64,000 bases of DNA from an uncultured Pseudomonadales bacterium (GCA_943789485.1 CALSUH010000030.1:1-64000); one strand, 5' to 3'; positions 43,768 through 53,753 are shown, numbered from the stretch's first letter. Notes: generated by a model not told the origin, from the sequence alone. Numbers and translations: made by a program.

Positions 43768-45699
43768 TTAGTTATTCACTTCAACCGTGCGCTCGCCGAA
43801 ACGCTGCGTGATTCCCAGATGGTTCCTTGTCTCTATTTCTAGTTGATGAGAACCGTTGTCCAATTGATTGCTGTCGAACCTGTAGTTATAGCCGATGTTA
43901 GGGCTGTTGGGGTCACTCATCACCTGCATAACTTCGACAACATCGGGGCGGGTTCCTCCATAATCGACTAGGCCTAGAGATTCCCTATCGATGAGTAGCG
44001 TGATGCTGTCGATACCAATATCTTCGTTGAACGCCCAGCCATTCACATCTACTATCCCGCTAAGTTCGGCGCCTCGTCTGGGAGTATCAATCCAGGCGAA
44101 GGAGGGGAATGGGCAAGCCGATGTCTGAATTTGTTCGAGGTCCTCAACGCGGTGCAGTGCAGTTCCTCGATAAAAACTAAATCGTTTGTCACCATTGAAT
44201 AGATTCAATTCCCCGAGATGAGTCAAACGCTCAGTCCTGGCGCAAAGCCCGGAGAGCAAGTCGTGCTTTGCCGCTGTGTCCAAGGTGCTGTCCTCGGCTA
44301 TAAATAGATACTCGCTCGCGGCTACGCGCTCTAAGCCGAGTCTGTCTTTATGCCAGAGTTGATACTGAGTTAAACGACCATCACGGACTGCTTTTTCCTG
44401 ATCAAGTGTAAATCCTTGGCGCGTTAGCCCGGCAAATTCGAGCTGGGCGAGCGTGTAGTAGTTATCGGTTACCAACAGCGGTGATTCTGCAAATTCGCGT
44501 TCTAATAATTCATCTACATGACTGTTAAATTGTGTCCATCCGGCCATTTTATTCGACAGTACGCCCGTTCCAATAAGCGGTTGGAGTTGCAATTGAAAAG
44601 CCTGGGAGCCGACGCCGAACAGAGCCGTGAGGGTGCCAAGAAAGCCGATAACTGGAATGGCAATGACGAGCCGGTGGGCCGTTTGTACAGTAAAATAGGT
44701 GCCGAGTAAATTCGCAGCGTTTCGCAGAGCATAGGGTACGTAAATGAGCAGAGGGAAGTACCCGGAAAGAGGCCAGTGAATAGACGTGCTGGTAGCATCT
44801 GTCCAGGGAGCGAGCAGGAGATAGACTAGTACATTGGCCAGCGAAAAGCTGAGTAGCAGTGCAGCACTGCGATCACCGAGACTAGCCTTTCGATACATCA
44901 GATAAATCGTGTACGCAAATAATATATATAGCGGGGGTGTTACCAGTCCTGCTTGCTTAAATAGGTGCAGCATACCGGACGCTTGGAATTCCCATGGGTG
45001 TCTATCTACGAGGTAGAAACCTGCGCTGCTCAATTGGTTGCTTAGATTGAACCAAAGGATGGGTATTAATCCAATGCTTGCAACGAGGATGCTTAACCAT
45101 AGGCGCGGATTTTTCCATTGCTTGTGTTCCGTTCTAAAGCACGTCAGGAAAAGTAGTGCGGCGGCGGGGTATAGGAAGAAACGGTAGTGTGTGCACAGAC
45201 CGAGTGCGACAAATGAACCGGTAAGTGCCCAGTACAATAATTGATTGGTGCGCAGTGCTCGCTCGAAGCAGCCAATTGCTAAGAGGCCAAAGAAAATTAG
45301 CGGAACGTCGGGCACTGCTAAAAGGCCAAGGAAGCCTGCAAGCGGCAGGCACAAGCTTAACGCGGCGGACTCTAAGGCATGCTTCGGATTTGTGATTGGC
45401 TTGGAAATCCAATAGACGAGCAGCGGCAAGGCGCTCCCCATCAAGATGAATAGGCTTCGTGCTGCGAGAGTGTTGTATGAATCGACAGCTGAACCTAATC
45501 CGATCAGCAGCGCAGTCATGAAGGGTAGGTCGCTGTACGCGATGGCTGGATTTTTTGAAGCTTGCCAGTAGAAGGCTTCGTCGCTGTAAAAGTCGAGGGT
45601 AGTTGCTAAAACAATCTTGCTCAGCAGAAGAAGAGTAATCCCGCCCACGAGAAACGTCGAGACAGGGAGTCGGACACCCTGTTGCACTGAGTCCTGCAA
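43768..45699 (-). CDS. GT39-like membrane glycosyltransferase with C-terminal extracytoplasmic domain
   Basis: A 643-residue membrane protein of the GT39/ArnT-like (PMT_2) superfamily. The catalytic acidic motif in the first periplasmic loop is FYSDEAFYWQASKN. About ten spans follow, with GLLAVPDVPLIFFGLLAIGCF and GLCTHYRFFLYPAAALLFL typical of the family. It probably transfers a sugar from a polyprenyl phosphate to a lipid, protein or glycan in the periplasm. Residues about 545-643 form a beta-rich domain (RRGAELSGIVDVNGWAFNED) resembling Ig-like or adhesion modules. The feoB gene lies 13 bases upstream on the same strand, so the two might be cotranscribed, which is unusual. Confidence 0.8.
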   Translation of the reverse strand: MQDSVQQGVRLPVSTFLVGGITLLLLSKIVLATTLDFYSDEAFYWQASKNPAIAYSDLPFMTALLIGLGSAVDSYNTLAARSLFILMGSALPLLVYWISKPITNPKHALESAALSLCLPLAGFLGLLAVPDVPLIFFGLLAIGCFERALRTNQLLYWALTGSFVALGLCTHYRFFLYPAAALLFLTCFRTEHKQWKNPRLWLSILVASIGLIPILWFNLSNQLSSAGFYLVDRHPWEFQASGMLHLFKQAGLVTPPLYILFAYTIYLMYRKASLGDRSAALLLSFSLANVLVYLLLAPWTDATSTSIHWPLSGYFPLLIYVPYALRNAANLLGTYFTVQTAHRLVIAIPVIGFLGTLTALFGVGSQAFQLQLQPLIGTGVLSNKMAGWTQFNSHVDELLEREFAESPLLVTDNYYTLAQLEFAGLTRQGFTLDQEKAVRDGRLTQYQLWHKDRLGLERVAASEYLFIAEDSTLDTAAKHDLLSGLCARTERLTHLGELNLFNGDKRFSFYRGTALHRVEDLEQIQTSACPFPSFAWIDTPRRGAELSGIVDVNGWAFNEDIGIDSITLLIDRESLGLVDYGGTRPDVVEVMQVMSDPNSPNIGYNYRFDSNQLDNGSHQLEIETRNHLGITQRFGERTVEVNN

Positions 45700-45712
45700 G
45701 TTCTTTCTCCTG

Positions 45713-47842
45713 CTATAATTGAACAGCCGGAATGAGGTTTTTCGGCTCCATCTTACTTGAGAGTCTCTTTAGATTAAGAATAAAGACAGCCAAGATGCTA
45801 AGCATGCTCACTATCCATATTGAGGAGAATAGGGGGTTTACCGAGAAAGTGCCAATCTGATAAATAACCGTAGCCGTGATGTAGGCAAGCCCAGTGCTCC
45901 AGCCGAACACCAGTAGCATCCAGTGCCAGCCGGCTTCTTTATTAATGGCACCAAGTACGGCTACACACGGAGCGTAGAGTAAGATAAAAACCAGGTAGCA
46001 GAATGCGGCAAATGGCCCGGGAAAGAGGGCGGCCATATTGGTGAGGGTTGAGGATTCAATTTCCTGTTCGTCGGCAACAGCATTTAGGTCGCTAACATCG
46101 CCAATCGATATGCCCAGGGGGTCGGTCAGGGTAGTGCTCAGCGCTAATAACTCTGTGCCAATAGAGGCGATGGCTTCGCCTGTGGCAGCGATGAGGTCGG
46201 GCGGTGAGCCATCATAAGCATCCGCGCTTGATTCGCTATAGAGTGCGTCGAGGGTTCCAACGATCGCCTCTTTGGCAAACATGCCAGTAAATAGCCCTAC
46301 TGTTGCCGGCCAATTGTCTTCTTCGATACCTAACGGTGCGAATGCTGGGGTAATTGACTTGCCTATTACGCTAAGAACAGAGTCTTCCGAATCTTCATTG
46401 CCAAAACTAAGGTCGGTGCTAATGGAATTCAGGAAACTCAGCGCAATCACCACGACAACGATTGTCTTTCCGGCGCGAAGGATGAAAGACCTCAACCTAA
46501 ACCAGGTCGTGAGCAAAATATTGCGTGCGATTGGAACATGATACGCCGGCATTTCTTGAAACGAAGGCGTTATCTCATTGGCAAAGAGTTGTTTGCGGAA
46601 TACCCAGCCGGTAAATATCGCGAGCGCTATGCCCAGCAGATAGAGGCCGAATACGATGTTCTGCCCATTCTCCTGAAAGAATGCAGCGGCGAAGAGCGCG
46701 TAGACTGTCAGTCGCGCACCGCAACTCATAAACGGAGCCATAGCGATAGTCATCAGCCTGTCGCTGTCTCTTCCTAGACTTCGTGCGGCCATTACTGCAG
46801 GCACGTTGCAGCCGAAGCCGACGATTAATGGCACGAAGGCGTTGCCGGGCAAGCCAATGCCGCTCATCGCTCTATCAATTACGAAGGCAGCACGAGACAT
46901 ATAACCGGAGCCTTCCAGCACGGAGAGACAGAGATAGAGAAAGCCAATGACTGGTATAAAGGTTGCGACCAGCGTTACACCGCCGCCGACTCCCTGAGCA
47001 AGTAAAGTGACTATTACCTCGTGTGCGGAGACTTCCCGTAGCAGCCAAGTCGTTCCATCTACCAGCACTGCATCGAATAATATATCGAAGAAATCGATGA
47101 AGACGGCACCAAGATTTACAGCGATAGTGAAGATCATGTAAATCATTAGCAGAAAGAAAGGAATGCCTAGCCATTTATTTATCACCACCGCGTCGATACG
47201 TTCTGACAGGCTATGGTGAGTGGGCGAGACTTCGACAACCCCATTGATGAGTTGGCGTGACTGATGGTAGCGCTGTAGTAGCTTTTCTTCGGTGGTAGTA
47301 ATGGCAAGGGGTTGTTGCGATTCGTTTTTGCTAACTGTTTCTGGAGCGCTATTGATCTTGCGGGTCAGTTTACTGCACAACTCATCGATGCCTCTTTTCT
47401 GTGAGGCAATCATCTCAATCACTGGCAGTTGTAGTTTGTCGGCCAGCATGCTCGTGCTAACGGTGATGCCTTGTTGCTCGGCCACATCGAGCATATTCAT
47501 AACAAGGAGCATTGGGACGTCGCGCTCCATCAGTTGCTGTGTCAATACCAGACTTCTCTCGAGATTGGTCGCATCAACGATGTTGATAATTAGGTCTATT
47601 CCATCTTGTTCCAAATAGTCTTGGGCGATCTTTTCATCTATGCCGCTGTAGTCTTGTTCTAACGAATAGATGCCGGGTAGGTCGACCAGTTCGATCGATT
47701 CGTTTTCGAGTTTGAAATAACCAAATTTCTTCTCGACAGTTACGCCAGGCCAGTTTCCAACCTTTTGGTTAGCGCCGGTTAGTACGTTAAAGAGGGTTGT
47801 CTTCCCACAATTGGGATTGCCTATAAGTGCGATTTTCTGCAT
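45713..47842 (-). CDS. feoB: Ferrous iron transporter FeoB
   Basis: Imports Fe(II) across the inner membrane. The 709-residue protein has the N-terminal GTPase domain with the P-loop GNPNCGKTTLFN (residues 8-19), VDLPGIYSLE (G3) and MNMLDVAE (G4), then a spacer and a two-part membrane domain with VGFGCNVPAVMAARSLG and FMSCGARLTVYALFA, the Gate motifs with conserved cysteines. FeoA follows upstream by three bases. The operon likely answers to Fur through the site near 48173. Length is slightly below E. coli FeoB (773). Confidence 0.95.
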   Translation of the reverse strand: MQKIALIGNPNCGKTTLFNVLTGANQKVGNWPGVTVEKKFGYFKLENESIELVDLPGIYSLEQDYSGIDEKIAQDYLEQDGIDLIINIVDATNLERSLVLTQQLMERDVPMLLVMNMLDVAEQQGITVSTSMLADKLQLPVIEMIASQKRGIDELCSKLTRKINSAPETVSKNESQQPLAITTTEEKLLQRYHQSRQLINGVVEVSPTHHSLSERIDAVVINKWLGIPFFLLMIYMIFTIAVNLGAVFIDFFDILFDAVLVDGTTWLLREVSAHEVIVTLLAQGVGGGVTLVATFIPVIGFLYLCLSVLEGSGYMSRAAFVIDRAMSGIGLPGNAFVPLIVGFGCNVPAVMAARSLGRDSDRLMTIAMAPFMSCGARLTVYALFAAAFFQENGQNIVFGLYLLGIALAIFTGWVFRKQLFANEITPSFQEMPAYHVPIARNILLTTWFRLRSFILRAGKTIVVVVIALSFLNSISTDLSFGNEDSEDSVLSVIGKSITPAFAPLGIEEDNWPATVGLFTGMFAKEAIVGTLDALYSESSADAYDGSPPDLIAATGEAIASIGTELLALSTTLTDPLGISIGDVSDLNAVADEQEIESSTLTNMAALFPGPFAAFCYLVFILLYAPCVAVLGAINKEAGWHWMLLVFGWSTGLAYITATVIYQIGTFSVNPLFSSIWIVSMLSILAVFILNLKRLSSKMEPKNLIPAVQL

Positions 47843-47845
47843 GTG

Positions 47846-48082
47846 CTATTGAATATCCACGCTAATGATTGCTGCTTCGGATTTACGAATGCTGATAAAG
47901 CTCCCGCCAATCTTTACCTGCATGGGGTCACCGAGAGGGGCGAAACGTAGTAATTTTAGTACTGAGCCGGGAATGATGCCCAAGGAATAGAGTCGACTCT
48001 TGAGTTCTGCCGGCTCGGAGGCTATTTCGAGTACGACGCAATGATCACCGCGCTTGGCGGTGGAGAGAGTGGTGGCTGGCAT
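47846..48082 (-). CDS. feoA: FeoA family protein
   Basis: A 78-residue SH3-like protein that supports FeoB. It has the usual pattern KRGDHCVVLEIASEPAELKS, RLYSLGIIPGSVLKLLRFA and GDPMQVKIGGSFISIRKSEA. It is three bases upstream of feoB, so translationally linked. It diverges from bfd across an intergenic region with a Fur box. Family assignment is firm; its exact biochemical role in Fe(II) uptake is still unclear for homologues. Confidence 0.93.
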   Translation of the reverse strand: MPATTLSTAKRGDHCVVLEIASEPAELKSRLYSLGIIPGSVLKLLRFAPLGDPMQVKIGGSFISIRKSEAAIISVDIQ

Positions 48083-48172
48083 GACTTTCTTTCTAGCCTT
48101 TTAAAAACAATAACTTACGTCATTGACTGGATGTTGTTAGATACAGCTAAATTAACAGATATTAATGTTGTT

Positions 48173-48191
48173 GACAATCATTCTCATTATG
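48173..48191. promoter_or_regulatory. Fur box between feoAB and bfd
   Basis: GACAATCATTCTCATTATG matches the 19-base Fur consensus GATAATGATAATCATTATC at 14 positions. It lies 33 bases before the bfd ATG and 91 bases before feoA. TTGACA at 48171-48176 overlaps it and can be the minus-35 of the bfd promoter. Iron-loaded Fur would shut off both directions. Fe(II) uptake and Bfd (iron release) are both low-iron functions, which fits one shared operator. Confidence 0.75.
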
Positions 48192-48223
48192 ATCTAAGGT
48201 ATCATCCTCATTAAGGACAAGAC

Positions 48224-48412
48224 ATGTACGTATGTATTTGCAGACAGATTACCGATAATCAAATTCGCGACCTTTGTCGTGGTGGTGCGAGTAATTTGAC
48301 TGATTTGCGAGTAAAGCTCGGTGTTGCTAGTGAATGCGGCAAATGCGGCAAGCTCGCCCAGACTATCGTCAAAGAATTTCATAAGACAGGCTCTTACACG
48401 AACGCAGCCTAG
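48224..48412 (+). CDS. bfd: Bacterioferritin-associated ferredoxin
   Basis: A 62-residue [2Fe-2S] protein that reduces stored iron in bacterioferritin so it can leave. Four cysteines fit the family pattern: CICRQIT at the start and ECGKCGKLA near residues 38-44. AAGGA lies six bases before the ATG. A Fur box precedes it. The bacterioferritin gene follows 240 bases later. The arrangement matches release under low iron. Assignment is firm. Confidence 0.92.
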   Translation: MYVCICRQITDNQIRDLCRGGASNLTDLRVKLGVASECGKCGKLAQTIVKEFHKTGSYTNAA

Positions 48413-48652
48413 CCTGCCCTCCCATTCGTAAACTAGTTTTGCTATTTCACCCCTTCAGTTCTCATCAATTGCTCTATATCTAAGCGTGCTCTAGCGCTAT
48501 TCTCTCGGTGATGGGAATGGGATTGCTTATCATTTAGTTTTATCATTTATATCAATGACTTACAGCTATTTGGCTTGACTTTTTCTAGCTAAAAAGCGAA
48601 GCTTGCACGAACTCAACTAAGTCATTTTAATTAAGCAATTGGGGAACTATTT

Positions 48653-49117
48653 ATGAAGTCGGACGCCAACGTAATCAAGCACCTGAACAAGGCGCTTGGC
48701 AATGAACTCATCGCTATTAATCAGTACTTCCTCCACTCACGTATGTATCAGGATTGGGGTCTGGAGAAATTGGCTGCGAAAGAATACGAGGAGTCAATTG
48801 ACGAAATGAAGCATGCAGACCTACTTATGCAACGTATACTCTTTCTAGAAGGGCTTCCTAATGTTCAAAACCTAGGTAAATTGATGATCGGAGAGAACAC
48901 CAAGGAAATGCTAGAGTGCGACCTCAAGCTTGAGCTAATCGCCTGTCCGGACCTCAAAGAAGGCATTGCTTATTGTGAATCTATCAGTGACTTCGTGAGC
49001 CGTGATCTATTGAGTGAAATTCTCAGCAGCGAAGAAGAACATATCGATTTTCTTGAGGCTCAACTCACTCTGATCGATAAGGTCGGTATTGAGAATTATC
49101 AACAGTCGATGATCTAG
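48653..49117 (+). CDS. bfr: Bacterioferritin
   Basis: Forms a 24-subunit heme-containing iron storage shell. The 154-residue protein shows the four-helix pattern and ferroxidase ligands: [12 protein letters not shown] (Glu18 region), [19 protein letters not shown] with Glu51, heme Met52 and His54, and [13 protein letters not shown] (Glu127 and His130). All are at the expected places. It opens [17 protein letters not shown], very typical. GGGGAA precedes the ATG. Probably monocistronic after bfd, with its own promoter in the A+T-rich gap (48420-48650). Confidence 0.95.
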   Translation: MKSDANVIKHLNKALGNELIAINQYFLHSRMYQDWGLEKLAAKEYEESIDEMKHADLLMQRILFLEGLPNVQNLGKLMIGENTKEMLECDLKLELIACPDLKEGIAYCESISDFVSRDLLSEILSSEEEHIDFLEAQLTLIDKVGIENYQQSMI

Positions 49118-49192
49118 TTGCGCGCCAGCGCACATTCAGACTCCTGTCACATCTGACGATAAAGAATAGTAGAGCTAGTAAAGCAGCGCTGA

Positions 49193-49237
49193 GACTCTTC
49201 CGTTTACCACTACTTCTTCAGAGAACCCGGAAGAGTC
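49193..49237. repeat. Ten-base inverted repeat between bfr and ppx
   Basis: GACTCTTCCG (49193-49202) and CGGAAGAGTC (49228-49237) form a perfect ten-pair stem with a 25-base loop. There is no T run after it, so it is at best a weak terminator of bfr. It might act in mRNA processing or be a protein-binding site before ppx. Confidence 0.45.
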
Positions 49238-49292
49238 ACGGCTGCATTTACGCAGCACACACTCATACTTCAATTGTCGCTACTCTTCCCCT

Positions 49293-50258
49293 ATGCATGC
49301 ATGCATCGATCTTGGATCCAATAGTTTTCACATATTGATTGGGCGATGGGTCGATGGGCGGATAGAAATTGTTGAGCGCAGCAGTGATTCGGTTCAGCTG
49401 GGCGAAGACGTTAGGAATACCGGCAGCATCTCGCCAGCTGCTTTTAAGCGAGGTCTGAGCTGCCTACAGCACTTCAAAACTCTGATGGATCAATATCCGC
49501 TTGAGCAGTACTGGGCTCTTGGTACCAATACCTTTCGTGTCACCGATAATGCCCAAGATTTTATTCTGGCTGCGCGCGATATTGGTATTGAAATCTCGCC
49601 GATCAGCGGTGTTCAGGAAGCAGTATTGATCTATGCGGGTGTTATCACCTCGCTACCAGTCCTCGAAAATCATAGCCTCGTTATCGATATTGGAGGCGGC
49701 AGCACAGAAATCATCATAGGTCACAAGCACAGTCGACTCCTAACCGAGAGCATGGCTGTTGGCAGCATTGCCTGGCGCGATAAGTTCTTTTCCCCGAAAA
49801 CTGCTGACTTACTGCTCTTGAATAAGCAACTTGATGCAGCCACAGCAGCCTCTAAGTCTGTCTTCGATAGTATTAATATTGGCGTTAGAAAGGCTGGATG
49901 GGATGAGGCTTATGCTTCTTCAGGGACAGTAAAGATGCTCGCCACTATCTGCAAAGCCCATGGCCTTGGGAAGGGGGAGATTGAACTCGCTTCGCTACTT
50001 ACATTAAGGCCACAGATTATTACTGCGATTGCGGGCGGCGGCGACCTGCCCGGGCTAAAGGAGCGTCGGCGTGAGCTGTTGTTACCCGGGTTGGCGGTGT
50101 TAGTGGGTTTGATGCAATCTTATGCAGTGGATCGGATAAACTTCAGTGCGACAGCTCTGAGAGAGGGGATGTTGGATTTTATGGTGAAGAATAAGAAGAC
50201 CCTAGCTGTTATGGAGAATAGTCAGCTACCGGAAGTCAGTCTGACCGATAATTTATGA
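49293..50258 (+). CDS. Exopolyphosphatase / pppGpp phosphohydrolase (Ppx/GppA)
   Basis: Cleaves phosphate from polyphosphate ends or from pppGpp. The 321-residue protein has the two ASKHA-fold phosphate loops: IDLGSNSFHILIGR (residues about 5-18) and VIDIGGGSTEIIIG, with the catalytic Glu in VQEAVLIYAGV. SVGSIAWRD-like and SGTVKMLATICK match. It lacks the long C-terminal HD-like domains of E. coli Ppx (513) and is of the short form. It is convergent with ppk1, which makes polyphosphate. Whether it acts as Ppx or GppA cannot be decided. Confidence 0.85.
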   Translation: MHACIDLGSNSFHILIGRWVDGRIEIVERSSDSVQLGEDVRNTGSISPAAFKRGLSCLQHFKTLMDQYPLEQYWALGTNTFRVTDNAQDFILAARDIGIEISPISGVQEAVLIYAGVITSLPVLENHSLVIDIGGGSTEIIIGHKHSRLLTESMAVGSIAWRDKFFSPKTADLLLLNKQLDAATAASKSVFDSINIGVRKAGWDEAYASSGTVKMLATICKAHGLGKGEIELASLLTLRPQIITAIAGGGDLPGLKERRRELLLPGLAVLVGLMQSYAVDRINFSATALREGMLDFMVKNKKTLAVMENSQLPEVSLTDNL

Positions 50259-50281
50259 TATCTACAGCTTACTGAAAAATA

Positions 50282-52456
50282 TTAGGAAAACTGCTTCAGT
50301 AACAGCTGTTGCACGTCCTCTACTGCTTCTCCCGCCGCCGTGTTTGTTAAGGGGCGGTACTCGCCATCGGCGCTAAGCTCCCAACTCTGTCCACGATCAT
50401 TGAGATACATTTCTAGCTCGGCCTTAATCCGTGTACTGTGTTTCTTTTTCAAGATGGGGAAGCAAACTTCAATTCGGTTGTCTAGGTTTCGCTCCATCCA
50501 ATCTGCACTGGAGCAGTAGACTTGGGGGTCGGCGTTTTGGAAATAGTAAACGCGCGAATGTTCGAGAAAGCGACCGATAATTGATACGACCCGAATATTG
50601 TCACTTACTCCGGCTATTCCAGGCCGCAGGCAGCAGATGCCACGCACCACAAGGTCGATCTTCACGCCTGCTATAGAGGCTTTGTAGAGAGCCTTGATGA
50701 GAGCAGGGTCGGTTATTGAATTCATCTTTGCTACTATTCGCGCTTTTTGATCCGCAGTAGCAGCAGCAATTTCCCCATTTATCATCTTAAGCAAAGACTT
50801 TCTCAAATTGAAGGGCGCATGGATCAGTAATTTGGGATGAATTTTCTTACCCATTCCGGTGATTTGCTGAAATACCTTGTGTACATCGGCGCAGAGAACT
50901 TCGTCTGAGGTGAGCAAACTATAGTCGGTATAAAGGAGTGAGTTTTTGCGGTGATAGTTGCCAGTCCCTAGGTGCGCGTAGCGCTTTAGTGCGCCGCCGA
51001 TGCGGCGCACTATTAACAGCATCTTGGCATGGGTTTTGTAACCCATTACTCCATAGACAACGACGGCACCAGCTTCCTGAAGGATGCTGGCGAAATGAAT
51101 ATTCTCTTCTTCGTCGAACCGTGCTCGGAGCTCGATGACGACGGTTACCTCTTTGCCATTTCGTGCCGCCTCGGCCAGCGCTTCGACCAGTTCCGAAGAT
51201 TCATTGGTGCGGTACAAGGTCTGCTTAATGGACAACACCGTTGGATCTTTCGCGGCCTGACGAACCCAATCGATGATAGGTATAAACGACTGGAAAGGAT
51301 GCTGCAGTAGCTGCTCTTCTTTGTCTACTGCGGCGAAAATATACGCGTCTTCCTCCAATAATTTGGGCGTGCCGGGGGAAAACTGTGGAAAGCGCAGATC
51401 TGCGCGCTCAATCATTCCGTAAAGAGCCATTAGGCGCCGCAGGTTCACGGGCCCGTCTAACTGGAACAATTCATTGTTGTTGAGGTTAAAGCGCTCGAGA
51501 AGGAAATCAGTAAGCTCTACCGGGCAATCCATGCTCACTTCTAATTTGGTGGCAGCACCGAAGCGTCGACTATGCAGCTGCCCTTGGAGAGCCATTGCAT
51601 AATCTTCAACTTCAACGTTGGTCATTTCCAGATCGGAATTCCGAGTCACTCGAAACTGATGGCATTCTATTACCTTCATGCCTGGAAACAACTCATCGAC
51701 ATAAGCATGGATAATCGATGAGAGGAAGATGAAGTTGTCACCCACAGGCACAATCTCAGGGGGCACCTTGATTAGCCTCGGGAGGGATCGAGGGGCAGGG
51801 ACTATGGCAAGACCGCTATCCCGGCCAAAGGCGTCCTTCCCATCCAGTGAAAGAATGAAATTCAGGCTTTTATTGACGAGTCTGGGGAAGGGATGTGCCG
51901 GATCCAGACCGAGCGGGCTTACAACTGGCTGAATCTCTTCGTCGAAATAGTCCCGCGTCCATTTCTTTAGCTTGTCGTTCCAATCGTGACGTGGCAGGAA
52001 GTGTATGTTTTCTTCGGCAAGGTTCGGTAATAAGTCTTTATTTAGAATTTTGTATTGCTCGGCAAGGGCATCTTTAACCTGTAGGTGGATATTCTTGAGG
52101 ACCTGTTCGGGATATTGACCGTCTGGTCCTGGCCGCTGCCTACCGAAATCTAGCTGTTTCCTTAGGCCGGAAACCCTAACCTCGAAGAACTCGTCAAGGT
52201 TGGAGCTAAATATCAGCAGAAACATGAGGCGTTCGAGCAGCGGATGTTTGGTATTTCTCGCCTGACTCAGTACGCGCAGATTGAACTTGAAATAGCTTAC
52301 CTCGCGGTTCTCATAATAAGCGATATTGTCTAGGTCAATTGCCTTGCTAGAATCCACAGATGAAGCCTGTTGTTTCGCTACGGGCAGCGGTACTTCAGCA
52401 TCGGCAGTATAAGCAACTGCAAGCTTCAATGGTTTGTTCTCTGCCTGTTCAGACAT
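50282..52456 (-). CDS. ppk1: Polyphosphate kinase 1
   Basis: Makes polyphosphate reversibly from ATP. The 724-residue protein has the PPK1 N, middle, and two phospholipase D-like C domains: YENREVSYFKFNLRVLSQAR, SNLDEFFEVRVSGLRKQ, QPVVSPLGLDPAHPFP, and the active-site regions GVMGYKTHAKMLLIVRR with a histidine and NYHRKNSLLYTDYSLLT. VYCSSADWMERNLDNRIEVC is also typical. A Pho box lies at 52699-52717, on the far side of the divergent gap, and could affect ppk1 also. It is convergent with ppx. Identification is firm. Confidence 0.95.
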   Translation of the reverse strand: MSEQAENKPLKLAVAYTADAEVPLPVAKQQASSVDSSKAIDLDNIAYYENREVSYFKFNLRVLSQARNTKHPLLERLMFLLIFSSNLDEFFEVRVSGLRKQLDFGRQRPGPDGQYPEQVLKNIHLQVKDALAEQYKILNKDLLPNLAEENIHFLPRHDWNDKLKKWTRDYFDEEIQPVVSPLGLDPAHPFPRLVNKSLNFILSLDGKDAFGRDSGLAIVPAPRSLPRLIKVPPEIVPVGDNFIFLSSIIHAYVDELFPGMKVIECHQFRVTRNSDLEMTNVEVEDYAMALQGQLHSRRFGAATKLEVSMDCPVELTDFLLERFNLNNNELFQLDGPVNLRRLMALYGMIERADLRFPQFSPGTPKLLEEDAYIFAAVDKEEQLLQHPFQSFIPIIDWVRQAAKDPTVLSIKQTLYRTNESSELVEALAEAARNGKEVTVVIELRARFDEEENIHFASILQEAGAVVVYGVMGYKTHAKMLLIVRRIGGALKRYAHLGTGNYHRKNSLLYTDYSLLTSDEVLCADVHKVFQQITGMGKKIHPKLLIHAPFNLRKSLLKMINGEIAAATADQKARIVAKMNSITDPALIKALYKASIAGVKIDLVVRGICCLRPGIAGVSDNIRVVSIIGRFLEHSRVYYFQNADPQVYCSSADWMERNLDNRIEVCFPILKKKHSTRIKAELEMYLNDRGQSWELSADGEYRPLTNTAAGEAVEDVQQLLLKQFS

Positions 52457-52698
52457 GTTGTTCTCTATCCGGCACGGCCTATAAAGTGGGTGATTAGTGT
52501 AACTGGTTTGTAGGCCAGGTTATGACGTTATCGGGGCAACTACATTGCTAGCACTCAGCCCGCTTCTAACAGTTTTTTTGCGTTTAAGGGGGTCCCCTCT
52601 AACTGCTAAGCCTTAGACTGTACTTTCATCTTAGCACAATCACCGTTAGACATTCCTCTGTCACCCCATAGCTAATGCGGCTGCTCCCTGAAATCTCA

Positions 52699-52717
52699 TT
52701 GTCATAATTCTGTAATA
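52699..52717 (+). promoter_or_regulatory. Pho box upstream of pstS
   Basis: TTGTCATAATTCTGTAATA resembles the PhoB-binding consensus of two CTGTCA-type repeats separated by four A+T bases. It lies about 60 bases before the pstS ATG (52776), the usual place for activation by phospho-PhoB. CTGTCACC at 52658-52665 may be a further half-site. Direct experimental proof is lacking. Confidence 0.7.
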
Positions 52718-52775
52718 TTCTATGGATATAGTTGCTCTATCGAATTTAGGCTTCAACCCGCCTTTTGGAGTTCAT

Positions 52776-53753
52776 ATGCAGTTCAAAGCACTAAGAAAAA
52801 CCCTAGCACTATCGGTTCTAGCGACAGCCTCACTTGCTGTACAGGCCGCTGATATAGATCACGAGATTCCTGATTACGAGCGCACTAGCGGTGTTTCAGG
52901 AAATCTTTCGAGTGTCGGTTCAGATACTCTCGCGAACCTCATGACGCTCTGGGCTGAGGATTTCAAGCGGGCGTATCCGAATGTAAACATTCAAATCCAA
53001 GCGGCTGGCTCATCCACTGCGCCACCAGCGTTAACTGAGCGTACTTCAAACATTGGCCCCATGAGTCGTGAGATGAAAGACAATGAAGTTGAGGCTTTCG
53101 AGTCGCGCTACGGCTACAAGCCAACGCCGATTCCCGTGGCGATAGATGCGCTCGCGGTATATGTGCACAAGGACAATCCAATTGCAGGCATGACTATCCC
53201 CCAGATAGATGCCATTTTTTCCTCGAATCAACGCTGCGGTGGGCTTGGCGGTATAGATAGTTGGGGAGAATTAGAGTTGAAGGGTGCGTGGGAGCGTCGA
53301 GACATACAACTCTTCGGCAGGAATTCGGTATCTGGCACCTACGGGTATTTTAAAGATGTTGCGCTGTGTGACGGTGACTTTAAGAACACCGTTAACGAGC
53401 AGCCCGGCTCCGCTTCGGTAGTGCAGTCAGTGAGCACATCGATCAACGGTATTGGCTATTCTGGTATTGGTTATCGTACATCTAGTGTTAGGGCTGTGCC
53501 TATTGCGAAAGTAACGGGCAGTGAGTTTTTTGAAGCAACCCCAGAGAATTCGGTGACTGGTAATTATCCACTGGCGCGTTTTCTTTACGTTTATGTAAAC
53601 AAAGAGCCGAACAAGCCTTTGCCGCCGCTAGAGCGCGAATTCGTAAAGCTCATCCTGTCAAAGACTGGTCAGGAGGTGGTGTTGAAAGACGGTTATATCC
53701 CGCTGCCAGGTCGAGTAGTGCAAGGCACAATGCGCAATCTGCAGCTTGATTGA
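52776..53753 (+). CDS. pstS: PstS-type phosphate-binding protein
   Basis: Periplasmic phosphate-binding protein of the PstSCAB importer. From ATG 52776 (GGAG six bases upstream) it has a signal peptide ending LAVQA and about 325 residues. The phosphate-site segments [11 protein letters not shown] (with Ser and Asp), [11 protein letters not shown] and [15 protein letters not shown] are visible. A Pho box is upstream. A stem-loop separates it from pstC, so pstS mRNA is probably more abundant. The longer frame from 52722 has no signal peptide. Confidence 0.92.
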   Translation: MQFKALRKTLALSVLATASLAVQAADIDHEIPDYERTSGVSGNLSSVGSDTLANLMTLWAEDFKRAYPNVNIQIQAAGSSTAPPALTERTSNIGPMSREMKDNEVEAFESRYGYKPTPIPVAIDALAVYVHKDNPIAGMTIPQIDAIFSSNQRCGGLGGIDSWGELELKGAWERRDIQLFGRNSVSGTYGYFKDVALCDGDFKNTVNEQPGSASVVQSVSTSINGIGYSGIGYRTSSVRAVPIAKVTGSEFFEATPENSVTGNYPLARFLYVYVNKEPNKPLPPLEREFVKLILSKTGQEVVLKDGYIPLPGRVVQGTMRNLQLD

